A stretch of DNA of 64,000 bases, taken from contig NC_080058.1 of assembly GCF_026212465.1 (NCBI RefSeq), positions 14,435,797 through 14,499,796 on the forward strand. The letters run 5' to 3'. A program made the position numbers and the translations under genes. The stretch's first letter is position 1. Every line of letters begins with the position of its first letter. This document shows, piece after piece, positions 34,267-47,600 of the stretch. The stretch is from Amaranthus tricolor. Taxonomy: Eukaryota > Streptophyta > Magnoliopsida > Caryophyllales > Amaranthaceae. The notes beneath the pieces were generated by a model. That model ran no database searches. It saw only the letters and a program-made list of their open reading frames with translations, and was not told the origin of the DNA.

Positions 34267-34374
34267 GGCATCTATATTTTCAACTCCAAATTCCTTCACG
34301 GAATTTATAATATCGTCCATAAACTTCAGCGCGTAGTAGCCACAGTCAACGGAAGACGGAGGTTGTTGAAAGCA
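34267..34374 (-). pseudogene. Ulp1-type (C48) protease exon, catalytic Cys segment
   Basis: A 36-codon exon read on the minus strand, preceded by a pyrimidine-rich acceptor (TTTTCTCTTAG) and followed by a perfect donor (GTAAGT). It is phase 0 at both ends with no stop. It encodes CFQQPPSSVDCGYYALKFMD and 16 more residues. The Q..P...DCGYY...KFM pattern is the end of the Ulp1 catalytic domain, with the nucleophile Cys in DCG. Ulp1-like proteases cleave SUMO-type conjugates, and degenerate versions are carried by many plant CACTA and Mutator-like (KI-MULE) transposons. The exon with the catalytic His should lie upstream on the minus strand, beyond the tandem array. A cellular ESD4-like gene is less likely in this setting. 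Confidence 0.72.
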
Positions 34375-34397
34375 CTAAGAGAAAATAGAAGATAGTG

Positions 34398-35228
34398 TCA
34401 AAAACGGTTAAAAACGCATAAAATCGCAACTTAACACATAAATTCTAGAATATGACTATGATTTTCAATTCTAACAACTTCTACACAATAATATATACCA
34501 AATAGTGTTGTGTGCCAAGTTTCGTGCAAAACAAACAAAGTTTGAGCTACTTTACGCGCGGAATTGACAAAAACGCTTAAAAACGTATAAAATCAAAACT
34601 GAACTTCTAATTTCTAGCATATGACTATTATTATCAATTCTAACCATTTCAACACAATAATATATGCCAAATAGTATTGTGTGCCAAGTTTCGTGCATAA
34701 CTAACCAAGTTTGAGTACTTTACGCGCGAAATTGACAAAAACGCTTAAAAACGCATAAAATCGCAACTTAACTTCTAATTTCTAGCATATGACTATTATT
34801 ATCAATTCTAACCATTTCAACACAATAATATATGCCAAATAGTGTTGTGTGCCAAGTTTCGTGCATAACAAACCATGTTTGACTTACTTTACGCGCGAAA
34901 TTGACAAAAACGCTTAAAAACCCTTAAAATCGCAACTTAACTTCTAATTTCTAGCATATGACTATTATTATCAAGTATAACCATTTCAACACAATAATAT
35001 ATGCCAGATAGTGTTGTGTGCCAAGTTTCGTGCATAACAAACCATGTTTGACCTACTTTACGCGCGAAATTGACAAAAACGCTTAAAAACACATAAAATC
35101 GCAACTTAACTTCTAATTTCTAGCATATGACTATTATTATCAATTCTAACCATTTCAACACAATAATATATGCCAAATAGTGTTGTGTGCCACGTTTCGT
35201 GCATAACAAACCATGTTTGACCTACTTT
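34398..35228. repeat. Left edge of the array: five monomers, the outermost diverged
   Basis: The first monomer (to about 34553) differs most (ACACATAAATTCTAGAATATG where most have CTTCTAATTTCTAGCATATG, split here as ACACATAAATTC and TAGAATATG) and monomers become near-identical by the third. This is the gradient expected at an array end, where unequal exchange homogenises less. Confidence 0.85.
34891..35059. repeat. Representative 169-bp monomer
   Basis: Anchors in order: ACGCGCGAAATTGACAAAAA, AAAATCGCAACTTAACTTCT, TAGCATATGACTATTATTAT, AACACAATAATATATGCC, AGTGTTGTGTGCCAAG, then CGTGCATAACAAACCATG. AT-rich apart from the CGCGCG core; nucleosome-sized. On the minus strand AATTTCGCGCGT contains the E2F-type site TTTCGCGC. 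Confidence 0.95.
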
Positions 35229-35619
35229 ACGCGCGAAATTGACAAATAAAAACGCGAAATTGACAGCATCAAACTAGTGACCAGACCACGTTGCACGACA
35301 CGTGGAGACCAAACCTATGCATCCAGGACCTAGGCTAAAGTGGAAATGGAATCTTGGTACTTGGATCTAGCTATCAAGGTCCTAAAACCATTCTAACAAT
35401 CCCCGTGGACTCCTAGAAGCTGAGCCGAAGGAGGGCTGGTCGACAGTTTGCTAGATCAGAATTTTGTTTAAGTGTTTGTGGTTGTTTCGTGTTCTTTTCA
35501 TGATCATTTGTAGTTTTTGACTGTGTCATTAATCAAAGCTTACGCACAACATTAATCCTTGCATAACCAAGGCCTTAATCAGCCCCGGTTTCGCATCAAA
35601 ACCAAGTTTGAGCTACTTT
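35229..35619. repeat. Representative 391-bp divergent unit (30 copies)
   Basis: Begins with the first 16 bp of a monomer, a second ACGCGAAATTGACA, then about 320 bp unrelated to the monomer, and ends with monomer sequence (CCAAGTTTGAGCTACTTTAC). The inserted part starts (at CAGCATCAAACTAG or variant) at 35264, 36489, 37555, 38959, 39857, 40921, 41987, 42884, 43782, 44848, 45745, 46642, 47540, 48605, 49503, 50401, 51467, 52364, 53261, 54327, 55055, 56121, 57010, 58077, 58965, 59693, 60759, 61657, 62722 and 63788. It is less AT-rich than the monomer and carries a CACGTG G-box in every copy I inspected. The last copy is cut by the window end. Confidence 0.95.
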
Positions 35620-38600
35620 ACGCGCGGAATTGACAAAAACGCATAAAATCGCAACTTAACTTCTAATTTCTAGCATATGACTATTATTATCAATTCTAAC
35701 CATTTCAACACAATAATATATGCCAAATAGTGTTGTGTGCCAAGTTTCGTGCATAACAAACCAAGTTTTAGTACTTTACGCGCGAAATTCACAAAAACGC
35801 TTAAAAACGCATGAAATCGCAAATTAACTTCTAATTTCTAGCATATGACTATTATTATCAAGTATAACCATTTCAACACAATAATATATGCCAAATAGTG
35901 TTGTGTGCCAAGTTTCGTGCATAACAAACCATGTTTGACCTACTTTACGCGCGAAATTGACAAAAACGCTTAAAAACCCATAAAATCGCAACTTAACTTC
36001 TAATTTCTAGCATATGACTATTATTATCAAGTATAACCATTTCAACACAATAATATATGCCAAATAGTGTTGTGTGCCAAGTTTCGTGCATAACAAACCA
36101 TGTTTGACCTACTTTACGTGCGAAATTGACAAAAACGCTTAAAAACCCATAAAATCGCAACTTAACTTCTAATTTCTAGCATATGACTATTATTATCAAG
36201 TATAACCATTTCAACACAATAATATATGCCAAATAGTGTTGTGTGCCAAGTTTCGTGCATAACAAACCATGTTTGACCTACTTTACGCGCGAAATTGACA
36301 AAAACGCTTAAAAACGCATAAAATCGCAACTTAACTTCTAATTTCTAGCATATGACTATTATTATCAATTCTAACCATTTTAACACAATAATATATGCCA
36401 AATAGTGTTGTGTGCCAAGTTTCGTGCATAACAAACCATGTTTGACCTACTTTACGCGCGAAATTGACAAATAAAAACGCGAAATTGACAGCATCAAACT
36501 AGTGACCAGACCACCTTGCACGACACGTGGAGACCAATCCTATGCATCCAGGACCGAGGCTAAAGTGGAAATGGAATCTTGGTACTTGGATCTAGCTATC
36601 AAGGTTCTAAAACCATTCTAACAATCCCTGTGGACTCCTAGAAGCTGAGCCGAAGGAGGGCTGGTCGACAGTTTGCTAGATCAGAATTTTGTTTAAGTGT
36701 TTGTGGTTGTTTCGTGTTCTTTTCATGATCATTTGCAGTTTTTGACTGTGTCATTAATCAACGCTTACGCACAACATTAATCCTTGCATAACCAAGGCCT
36801 TAATCAGCCCCGGTTTCGCATCAAAACCAAGTTTGAGCTACTTTACGCGCGGAATTCACAAAAACGCTTAAAAACGCATAAAATCGCAACTTAACTTCTA
36901 ATTTCTAGAATATGACTATTATTATCAATTCTGAGCATTTCAACACAATAATATATTCCAAATAGTGTTGTGTGCCAAGTTTCGTGCATAACAAACCAAG
37001 TTTAAGTACTTTACGCGCGAAATTCACAAAAACGCTTAAAAACGCATAAAATCGCAACTTAACTTCTAATTTCTAGCATTTGACTATTATTATCAAGTAT
37101 AACCATTTCAACACAAAAATATATGCCAAATAGTGTTGTGTGCCAAGTTTCGTGCATAACAAACCATGTTTGACCTACTTTACGCGCGAAATTGACAAAA
37201 ACGCTTAAAAACCCATAAAATCGCAACTTAACTTCTAATTTCTAGCGTATGACTATTGTTATCAATTCTAACCATTTGAACACAATAATATATGCCAAAT
37301 AGTGTTGTGTGCCAAGTTTCGTGCATAACAAACCATGTTTGACCTACTTTACGCGCGAAATTGACAAAAACGCTTAAAAACGCATAAAATCGCAACTTAA
37401 CTTCTAATTTCTAGCATATGACTATTATTATCAATTCTAACCATTTCAACACAATAATATATGCCAAATAGTGTTGTGTGCCAAGTTTCGTGCATAACAA
37501 ACCATGTTTGACCTACTTTACGCGCGAAATTGACAAATAAAAACGCGAAATTGACAGCATCAAACTAGTGACCAGACCACCTTGCACGACACGTGGAGAC
37601 CAAACCTATGCATCCAGGACCTAGGCTAAAGTGGAAATGGAATCTTGGTACTTGGGTCTAGCTATCAAGGTCCTAAAACCATTCTAACAATCCCCGTGGA
37701 CTCCTAGAAGCTGAGCCGAAGGAGGGCTGGTCGACAGTTCGCTAGATCAGAATTTTTTTTAAGTGTTTGTGGTTGTTTCGTGTTCTTTTCATGATCATTT
37801 GTAGTTTTTGACTGTGTCATTAATCAAAGCTTACGCACAACATTAATCCTTGCATAACCAAGGCCTTAATCAGCCCCGGTTTCGCATCAAAACCAAGTTT
37901 GAGCTACTTTACGCGCGGAATTGACAAAAACGCTTAAAAACGCATAAAATCGCAACTTAACTTCTAATTTTTAGCATATGACTATTATTATCAATTCTAA
38001 CAATTTCAACACAATAATATATGCCAAATAGTGTTGTGTGCCAAGTTTCGTGCATAACAAACCAAGTTTTAGTACTTTACGCGCGAAATTCACAAAAACG
38101 CTTAAAAACGCATAAAATCGCAAATTAACTTCTAATTTCTAGCATATGACTATTATTATCAAGTAAAACCATTTCAACACAATAATATATGCCAAATAGT
38201 GTTGTGTGCCAAGTTTCGTGCATAACAAACCATGTTTGACCTACTTTACGCGCGAAATTGACAAAAACGCTTAAAAACCCATAAAATCGCAACTTAACTT
38301 CTAATTTCTAGCATATGACTATTATTATCAAGTATAACCATTTCAACACAATAATATATGCCAAATAGTGTTGTGTGCCAAGTTTCGTGCATAACAAACC
38401 ATGTTTGACCTACTTTACGCGCGAAATTGACAAAAACGCTTAAAAACCCATAAAATCGCAACTTAACTTCTAATTTCTAGCGTATGACTATTATTATCAA
38501 TTCTAACCATTTCAACACAATAATATATGCCAAATAGTGTTGTGTGCCAAGTTTCGTGCATAACAAACCATGTTTGACCTACTTTACGCGCGAAATTGAC

Positions 38601-41600
38601 AAAAACGCTTAAAAACGCATAAAATCGCAACTTAACTTCTAATTTCTAGCATATGACTATTATTATCAATTCTAACCATTTCAACACAATAATATATGCC
38701 AAATAGTGTTGTGTGCCAAGTTTCGTGCATAACAAACCATGTTTGACCTACTTTACGCGCGAAATTGACAAAAACGCTTAAAAACGCATAAAATCGCAAC
38801 TTAACTTCTAATTTCTAGCGTATGACTATTATTATCAATTCTAACCATTTCAACACAATAATATATGCCAAATAGTGTTGTGTGCCAAGTTTCGTGCATA
38901 ACAAACCATGTTTGACCTACTTTACGCGCGAAATTGACAAATAAAAACGCGAAATTGACAGCATCAAACTAGTGACCAGACCACCTTGCACGACACGTGG
39001 AGACCAAACCTATGCATCCAGGACCTAGGCTAAAGTGGAAATGGAATCTTGGTACTTGGATCTAGCTATCAAGGTCCTAAAACCATTCTAACAATCCCCG
39101 TGGACTCCTAGAAGCTGAGCCGAAGGAGGGCTGGTCGACAGTTTGCTAGATCAGAATTTTGTTTAAGTGTTTGTGGTTGTTTCGTGTTCTTTTCATGATC
39201 ATTTGCAGTTTTTGACTGTGTCATTAATCAAAGCTTACGCACAACATTAATCCTTGCATAACCAAGGCCTTAATCAGCCCCGGTTTCGCATCAAAACCAA
39301 GTTTGAGCTACTTTACGCGCGGAATTCACAAAAACGCTTAAAAACGCATAAAATCGCAACTTAACTTCTAATTTCTAGCATACGACTATTATTATCAATT
39401 CTGAGCATTTCAACACAATAATATATGCCAAATAGTGTTGTGTGCCAAGTTTCGTGCATAACAAACCAAGTTTGAATACTTTACGCGCGAAATTCACAAA
39501 AACTCTTAAAAACGCATAAAATCGCAACTTAACTTCTAATTTCTAGCATATGACTATTATTATCAATTCTAACCATTTCAACACAATAATATATGCCAAA
39601 TGGTGTTGTGTGCCAAGTTTCGTGCATAACAAACCATGTTTGACCTACTTTACGCGCGAAATTCACAAAAACGCTTAAAAACGCATAAAATCACAACTTA
39701 ACTTCTAATTTCTAGCGTATGACTATTATTATCAATTCTAACCATTTCAACACAATAATATATGCCAAATAGTGTTGTGTGCCAAGTTTCGTGCATAACA
39801 AACCATGTTTGACCTACTTTACGCGCGAAATTGACAAATAAAAACGCGAAATTGACAGCATCAAACTAGTGACCAGACCACCTTGCACGACACGTGGAGA
39901 CCAAACCTATGCATCCAGGACCGAGGCTAAAGTGGAAATGGAATCTTGGTACTTGGATCTAGCTATCAAGGTCCTAAAACCATTCTAACAATCCCCGTGG
40001 ACTCCTAGAAGCTGAGCCGAAGGAGGGCTGGTCGACAGTTTGCTAGATCAGAATTTTGTTTAAGTGTTTGTGGTTGTTTCGTGTTCTTTTCATGATCATT
40101 TGCAGTTTTTGACTGTGTCATTAATCAAAGCTTACGCACAACATTAATCCTTGCATAACCAAGGCCTTAATCAGCCCCGGTTTCGCATCAAAACCAAGTT
40201 TGAGCTACTTTACGCGCGGAATTCACAAAAACGCTTAAAAACGCATAAAATCGCAACTTAACTTCTAATTTCTAGCATATGACTATTATTATCAATTCTG
40301 AGCATTTCAACACAATAATATATGCCAAATAGTGTTGTGTGCCAAGTTTCGTGCATAACAAACCAAGTTTGAGTACTTTACGCGCGAAATTCACAAAAAC
40401 TCTTAAAAACGCATAAAATCGCAACTTAACTTCTAATTTCTAGCATATGACTATTATTATCAATTCTGAGCATTTCAACACAATAATATATGCCAAATAG
40501 TGTTGTGTGCCAAGTTTCGTGCATAACAAACCAAGTTTAAGTACTTTACGCGCGAAATTCACAAAAACTCTTAAAAACGCATAAAATCGCAACTTAACTT
40601 CTAATTTCTAGCATATGACTATTATTATCAATTCTAACCATTTCAACACAATAATATATGCCAAATAGTATTGTGTGCCAAGTTTCGTGCATAACAAACC
40701 ATGTTTGACCTACTTTACGCGCAAAATTCACAAAAACGCTTAAAAACGCATAAAATCACAACTTAACTTCTAATTTCTAGCGTATGACTATTATTATCAA
40801 TTCTAACCATTTCAACACAATAATATATGCCAAATAGTGTTGTGTGCCAAGTTTCGTGCATAACAAACCATGTTTGACCTACTTTACGCGCGAAATTGAC
40901 AAATAAAAACGCGAAATTGACAGCATCAAACTAGTGACCAGACCACCTTGCACGACACGTGGAGACCAAACCTATGCATCCAGGACCGAGGCTAAAGTGG
41001 AAATGGAATCTTGGTACTTGGATCTAGCTATCAAGGTCCTAAAACCATTCTAACAATCCCCGTGGACTCCTAGAAGCTGAGCCGAAGGAGGATTGGTCGA
41101 CAGTTTGCTAGATCAGAATTTTGTTTAAGTGTTTGTGGTTGTTTCGTGTTCTTTTCATGATCATTTGCAGTTTTTGACTGTGTCATTCATCAAAGCTTAC
41201 GCACAACATTAATCCTTGCATAACCAAGGCCTTAATCAGCCCCGGTTTGGCATCAAAACCAAGTTTGAGCTACTTTACGCGCGGAATTCACAAAAACGCT
41301 TAAAAACGCATAAAATCGCAACTTAACTTCTAATTTCTAGCATATGACTATTATTATCAATTCTGAGCATTTCAACACAATAATATATGCCAAATAGTGT
41401 TGTGTGCCAAGTTTCGTGCATAACAAACCAAGTTTGAGTACTTTACGCGCGAAATTCACAAAAACGCTTAAAAACGCATAAAATCGCAACTTAACTTCTA
41501 ATTTCTAGCATATGACTATTATTATAGAGTATAACCATTTCAACACAAAAATATATGCCAAATAGTGTTGTGTGCCAAGTTTCGTGCATAACAAACCATG

Positions 41601-44600
41601 TTTGACCTACTTTACGCGCGAAATTGACAAAAACGCTTAAAAACCCATAAAATCGCAACTTAACTTCTAATTTCTAGCGTATGACTATTATTATCAATTC
41701 TAACCATTTCAACACAATAGTATATGCCAAATAGTGTTGTGTGCCAAGTTTCGTGCATAACAAACCATGTTTGACCTACTTTACGCGCGAAATTGACAAA
41801 AACGTTTAAAAACGCATAAAATCGCAACTTAACTTCTAATTTCTAGCATATGACTATTATTATCAATTCTAACCATTTCAACACAATAATATATGCCAAA
41901 TAGTGTTGTGTGCCAAGTTTCGTGCATAACAAACCATGTTTGACCTACTTTACGCGCGAAATTGACAAATAAAAACGCGAAATTGACAGCATCAAACTAG
42001 TGACCAGACCACCTTGCACGACACGTGGAGACCAAACCTATGCATCCAGGACCGAGGCTAAAGTGGAAATGGAATCTTGGTACTTGGATCTAGCTATCAA
42101 GGTCCTAAAACCATTCTAACAATCCCCGTGGACTCCGAGAAGCTGAGCCGAAGGAGGACTGGTCGACAGTTTGCTAGATCAGAATTTTGTTTAAGTGTTT
42201 GTGGTTGTTTCGTGTTCTTTTCATGATCATTTGCAGTTTTTGACTGTGTCATTAATCAACGCTTACGCACAACATTAATCCTTGCAAAACCAAGGCCTTA
42301 ATCAGCCCCGGTTTCGCATCAAAACCAAGTTTGAGCTACTTTACGCGCGGAATTCACAAAAACGCTTAAAAACGCATAAAATCGCAACTTAACTTCTAAT
42401 TTCTAGCATATGACTATTATTATCAATTCTGAGCATTTCAACACAATAATATATGCCAAATAGTGTTGTGTGCCAAGTTTCGTGCATAACAAACCAAGTT
42501 TGAGTACTTTACGCGCGAAATTCACAAAAACGCTTAAAAACGCATAAAATCGCAACTTAACTTCTAATTTCTAGCATATGACTATTATTATCAATTCTAA
42601 CCATTTCAACACAATAATATATGCCAAATAGTGTTGTGTGCCAAGTTTCGTGCATAACAAACCATGTTTGACCTACTTTACGCGCGAAATTCACAAAAAC
42701 GCTTAAAAACGCATACAATCACAACTTAACTTCTAATTTCTAGCGTATGACTATTATTATCAATTCTAACCATTTCAACACAATAATATATGCCAAATAG
42801 TGTTGTGTGCCAAGTTTCGTGCATAACAAACCATGTTTGACCTACTTTACGTGCGAAATTGACAAATAAAAACGCGAAATTGACAGCATCAAACTAGTGA
42901 CCAGACCACCTTGCACGACACGTGGAGACCAAACCTACGCATCCAGGACCGAGGCTAAAGTGGAAATGGAATCTTGGTACTTGGATCTAGCTATCAAGGT
43001 CCTAAAACCATTCTAACAATCCCCGTGGACTCCTAGAAGCTGAGCCGAAGGAGGGCTGGTCGACAGTTTGCTAGATCAGAATTTTGTTTAAGTGTTTGTG
43101 GTTGTTTCGTGTTCTTTTCATGATCATTTGTAGTTTTTGACTGTGTCATTAATCAAAGCTTACGCACAACATTAATCCTTGCATAACCAAGGCCTTAATC
43201 AGCCCCGGTTTCGCATCAAAACCAAGTTTGAGCTACTTTACGCGCAGAATTCACAAAAATTCTTAAAAACGCATAAAATCGCAAATTAACTTCTAATTTC
43301 TAGCATATGACTATTATTATCATGTATAACCATTTCAACACAATAATATATGCCAAATAGTGTTGTGTGCCATGTTTCGTGCATAACAAACCATGTTTGA
43401 CCTACTTTACGCGCGAAATTGACAAAAACGCTTAAAAACTCATAAAATCGCAACTTAACTTCTAATTTCTAGCATATGAGTATTATTATCAAGTATAACC
43501 ATTTCAACACAATAATATATGCCAAATAGTGTTGTGTGCCAAGTGTCGTGCATAACAAACCATGTTTGACCTACTTTACGCGCGAAATTGACAAAAACGC
43601 TTAAAAACGCATAAAATCGCAACTTAACTTCTAATTTCTAGCATATGACTATTATTATCAAATCTAACCATTTCAACACAATAATATATGCCAAATAGTG
43701 TTGTGTGCCAAGTTTCGTGCATAACAAACCATGTTTGACCTACTTTACGCGCGAAATTGACAAATAAAAACGCGAAATTGACAGCATCAAACTAGTGACC
43801 AGACCACCTTGCACGACACGTGGAGACCAAACCTATGCATCCAGGACCGAGGCTAAAGTGGAAATGGAATCTTGGTACTTGGATCTAGCTATCAAGGTCC
43901 TAAAACCATTCTAACAATCCCCGTGGACTCCTAGAAGCTGAGCCGAAGGAGGGCTGGTCGACAGTTTGCTAGATCAGAATTTTGTTTAAGTGTTTGTGGT
44001 TGTTTCGTGTTCTTTTCATGATCATTTGCAGTTTTTGACTGTGTCATTAATCAAAGCTTACGCACAACATTAATCCTTGCATAACCAAGGCCTTAATCAG
44101 CCCCGGTTTCGCATCAAAACCAAGTTTGAGCTACTTTACGCGCGGAATTCACAAAAACGCTTAAAAACACATAAAATCGCAACTTAACTTCTAATTTCTA
44201 GCATATGACTATTATTATCAATTCTGAGCATTTCAACACAATAATATATGCCAAATAGTGTTGTGTGCCAAGTTTCGTGCATAACAAACCAAGTTTGAGC
44301 TACTTTACGCGCAGAATTCACAAAAATGCTTAAAAACGCATAAAATCGCAACTTAACTTCTAATTTCTAGCATATGACTATTATTATCAATTCTGAGCAT
44401 TTCAACACAATAATATATGCCAAATAGTGTTGTGTGCCAAGTTTCGTGCATAACAAACCAAGTTTGAGTACTTTACGCGCGAAATTCACAAAAACGCTTA
44501 AAAACGCATAAAATCGCAACTTAACTTCTAATTTCTAGCATATGACTATTATTATCAATTCTAACCATTTCAACACAATAATATATGCCAAATAGTGTTG

Positions 44601-47600
44601 TGTGCCAAGTTTCGTGCATAACAAACCATGTTTGACCTACTTTACGCGCGAAATTCACAAAAACGCTTAAAAACGCATAAAATCACAACTTAACTTCTAA
44701 TTTCTAGCGTATGACTATTATTATCAATTCTAACCATTTCAACACAATAATATATGCCAAATAGTGTTGTGTGCCAAGTTTCGTGCATAACAAACCATGT
44801 TTGACCTACTTTACGCGCGAAATTGACAAATAAAAACGCGAAATTGACAGCATCAAACTAGTGACCAGACCACCTTGCACGACACGTGGAGACCAAACCT
44901 ATGCATCCAGGACCGAGGCTAAAGTGGAAATGGAATCTTGGTACTTGGATCTAGCTATCAAGGTCCTAAAACCATTTTAACAATCCCCGTGGACTCCTAG
45001 AAGCTGAGCCGAAGGAGGGCTGGTCGACAGTTTGCTAGATCAGAATTTTGTTTAAGTGTTTGTGGTTGTTTCGTGTTCTTTTCATGATCATTTGCAGTTT
45101 TTGACTGTGTCATTAATCAAAGCTTACGCACAACATTAATCCTTGCATAACCAAGGCCTTAATCAGCCCCGGTTTCGCATCAAAACCAAGTTTGAGCTAC
45201 TTTACGCGCGGAATTCACAAAAACGCTTAAAAACGCATAAAATCGCAACTTAACTTCTAATTTCTAGCATATGACTATTATTATCAATTCTGAGCATTTC
45301 AACACAATAATATATGCCAAATAGTGTTGTGTGCCAAGTTTCGTGCATAACAAACCAAGTTTGAGTACTTTACGCGCGAAATTCACAAAAACGCTTAAAA
45401 ACGCATAAAATCGCAACTTAACTTCTAATTTCTAGCATATGACTATTATTATCAATTCTAACCATTTCAACACAATAATATATGCCAAATAGTGTTGTGT
45501 GCCAAGTTTCGTGCATAACAAACCATGTTTGACCTACTTTACGCGCGAAATTCACAAAAACGCTTAAAAACGCATAAAATCACAACTTAACTTCTAATTT
45601 CTAGCGTATGACTATTATTATCAATTCTAACCATTTCAACACAATAATATATGCCAAATAGTGTTGTGTGCCAAGTTTCGTGCATAACAAACCATGTTTG
45701 ACCTACTTTACGCGCGAAATTGACAAATAAAAACGCGAAATTGACAGCATCAAACTAGTGACCAGACCACCTTGCACGACACGTGGAGACCAAACCTATG
45801 CATCCAGGACCGAGGCTAAAGTGGAAATGGAATCTTGGTACTTGGATCTAGCTATCAAGGTCCTAAAACCATTCTAACAATCCCCGTGGACTCCTAGAAG
45901 CTGAGCCGAAGGAGGGCTGGTCGACAGTTTGCTAGATCAGAATTTTGTTTAAGTGTTTGTGGTTGTTTCGTGTTCTTTTCATGATCATTTGCAGTTTTTG
46001 ACTGTGTCATTAATCAACGCTTACGCACAAAATTAATCCTTGCATAACCAAGGCCTTAATCAGCCCCGGTTTCGCATCAAAACCAAGTTTGAGCTACTTT
46101 ACGCGCGGAATTCACAAAAACGCTTAAAAACGCATAAAATCGCAACTTAACTTCTAATTTCTAGCATATGACTATTATTATCAATTCTGAGCATTTCAAC
46201 ACAATAATATATGCCAAATAGTGTTGTGTGCCAAGTTTCGTGCATAACAAACCAAGTTTGAGTACTTTACGCGCGAAATTCACAAAAACGCTTAAAAACG
46301 CATAAAATCGCAACTTAACTTCTAATTTCTAGCATATGACTATTATTATCAATTCTAACCATTTCAACACAATAATATATGCCAAATAGTGTTGTGTGCC
46401 AAGTTTCGTGCATAACAAACCATGTTTGACCTACTTTACGCGCGAAATTCACAAAAACGCTTAAAAACGCATAAAATCACAACTTAACTTCTAATTTCTA
46501 GCGTATGACTATTATTATCAATTCTAACCATTTCAACACAATAATATATGCCAAATAGTGTTGTGTGCCAAGTTTCGTGCATAACAAACCATGTTTGACC
46601 TACTTTACGCGCGAAATTGACAAATAAAAACGCGAAATTGACAGCATCAAACTAGTGACCAGACCACCTTGCACGACACGTGGAGACCAAACCTATGCAT
46701 CCAGGACCGAGGCTAAAGTGGAAATGGAATCTTGGTACTTGGATCTAGCTATCAAGGTCCTAAAACCATTCTAACAAACCCCGTGGACTCCTAGAAGCTG
46801 AGCCGAAGGAGGGCTGGTCGACAGTTTGCTAGATCAGAATTTTGTTTAAGTGTTTGTGGTTGTTTCGTGTTCTTTTCATGATCATTTGTAGTTTTTGACT
46901 GTGTCATTAATCAAAGCTTACGCACAACATTAATCCTTGCATAACCAAGGCCTTAATCAGCCCCGGTTTCGCATCAAAACCAAGTTTGAGCTACTTTACG
47001 CGCAGAATTCACAAAAATGCTTAAAAACGCATAAAATCGCAAATTAACTTCTAATTTCTAGCATATGACTATTATTATCATGTATAACCATTTCAACACA
47101 ATAATATATGCCAAATAGTGTTGTGTGCCATGTTTCGTGCATAACAAACCATGTTTGACCTACTTTACGCGCGAAATTGACAAAAACGCTTAAAAACCCA
47201 TAAAATCGCAACTTAACTTCTAATTTCTAGCATATGAGTATTATTATCAAGTATAACCATTTCAACACAATAATATATGCCAAATAGTGTTGTGTGCCAA
47301 GTGTCGTGCATAACAAACCATGTTTGACCTACTTTACGCGCGAAATTGACAAAAACGCTTAAAAACGCATAAAATCGCAACTTAACTTCTAATTTCTAGC
47401 ATATGACTATTATTATCAATTCTAACCATTTCAACACAATAATATATGCCAAATAGTGTTGTGTGCCAAGTTTCGTGCATAACAAACCATGTTTGACCTA
47501 CTTTACGCGCGAAATTGACAAATAAAAACGCGAAATTGACAGCATCAAACTAGTGACCAGACCACCTTGCACGACACGTGGAGACCAAACCTATGCATCC

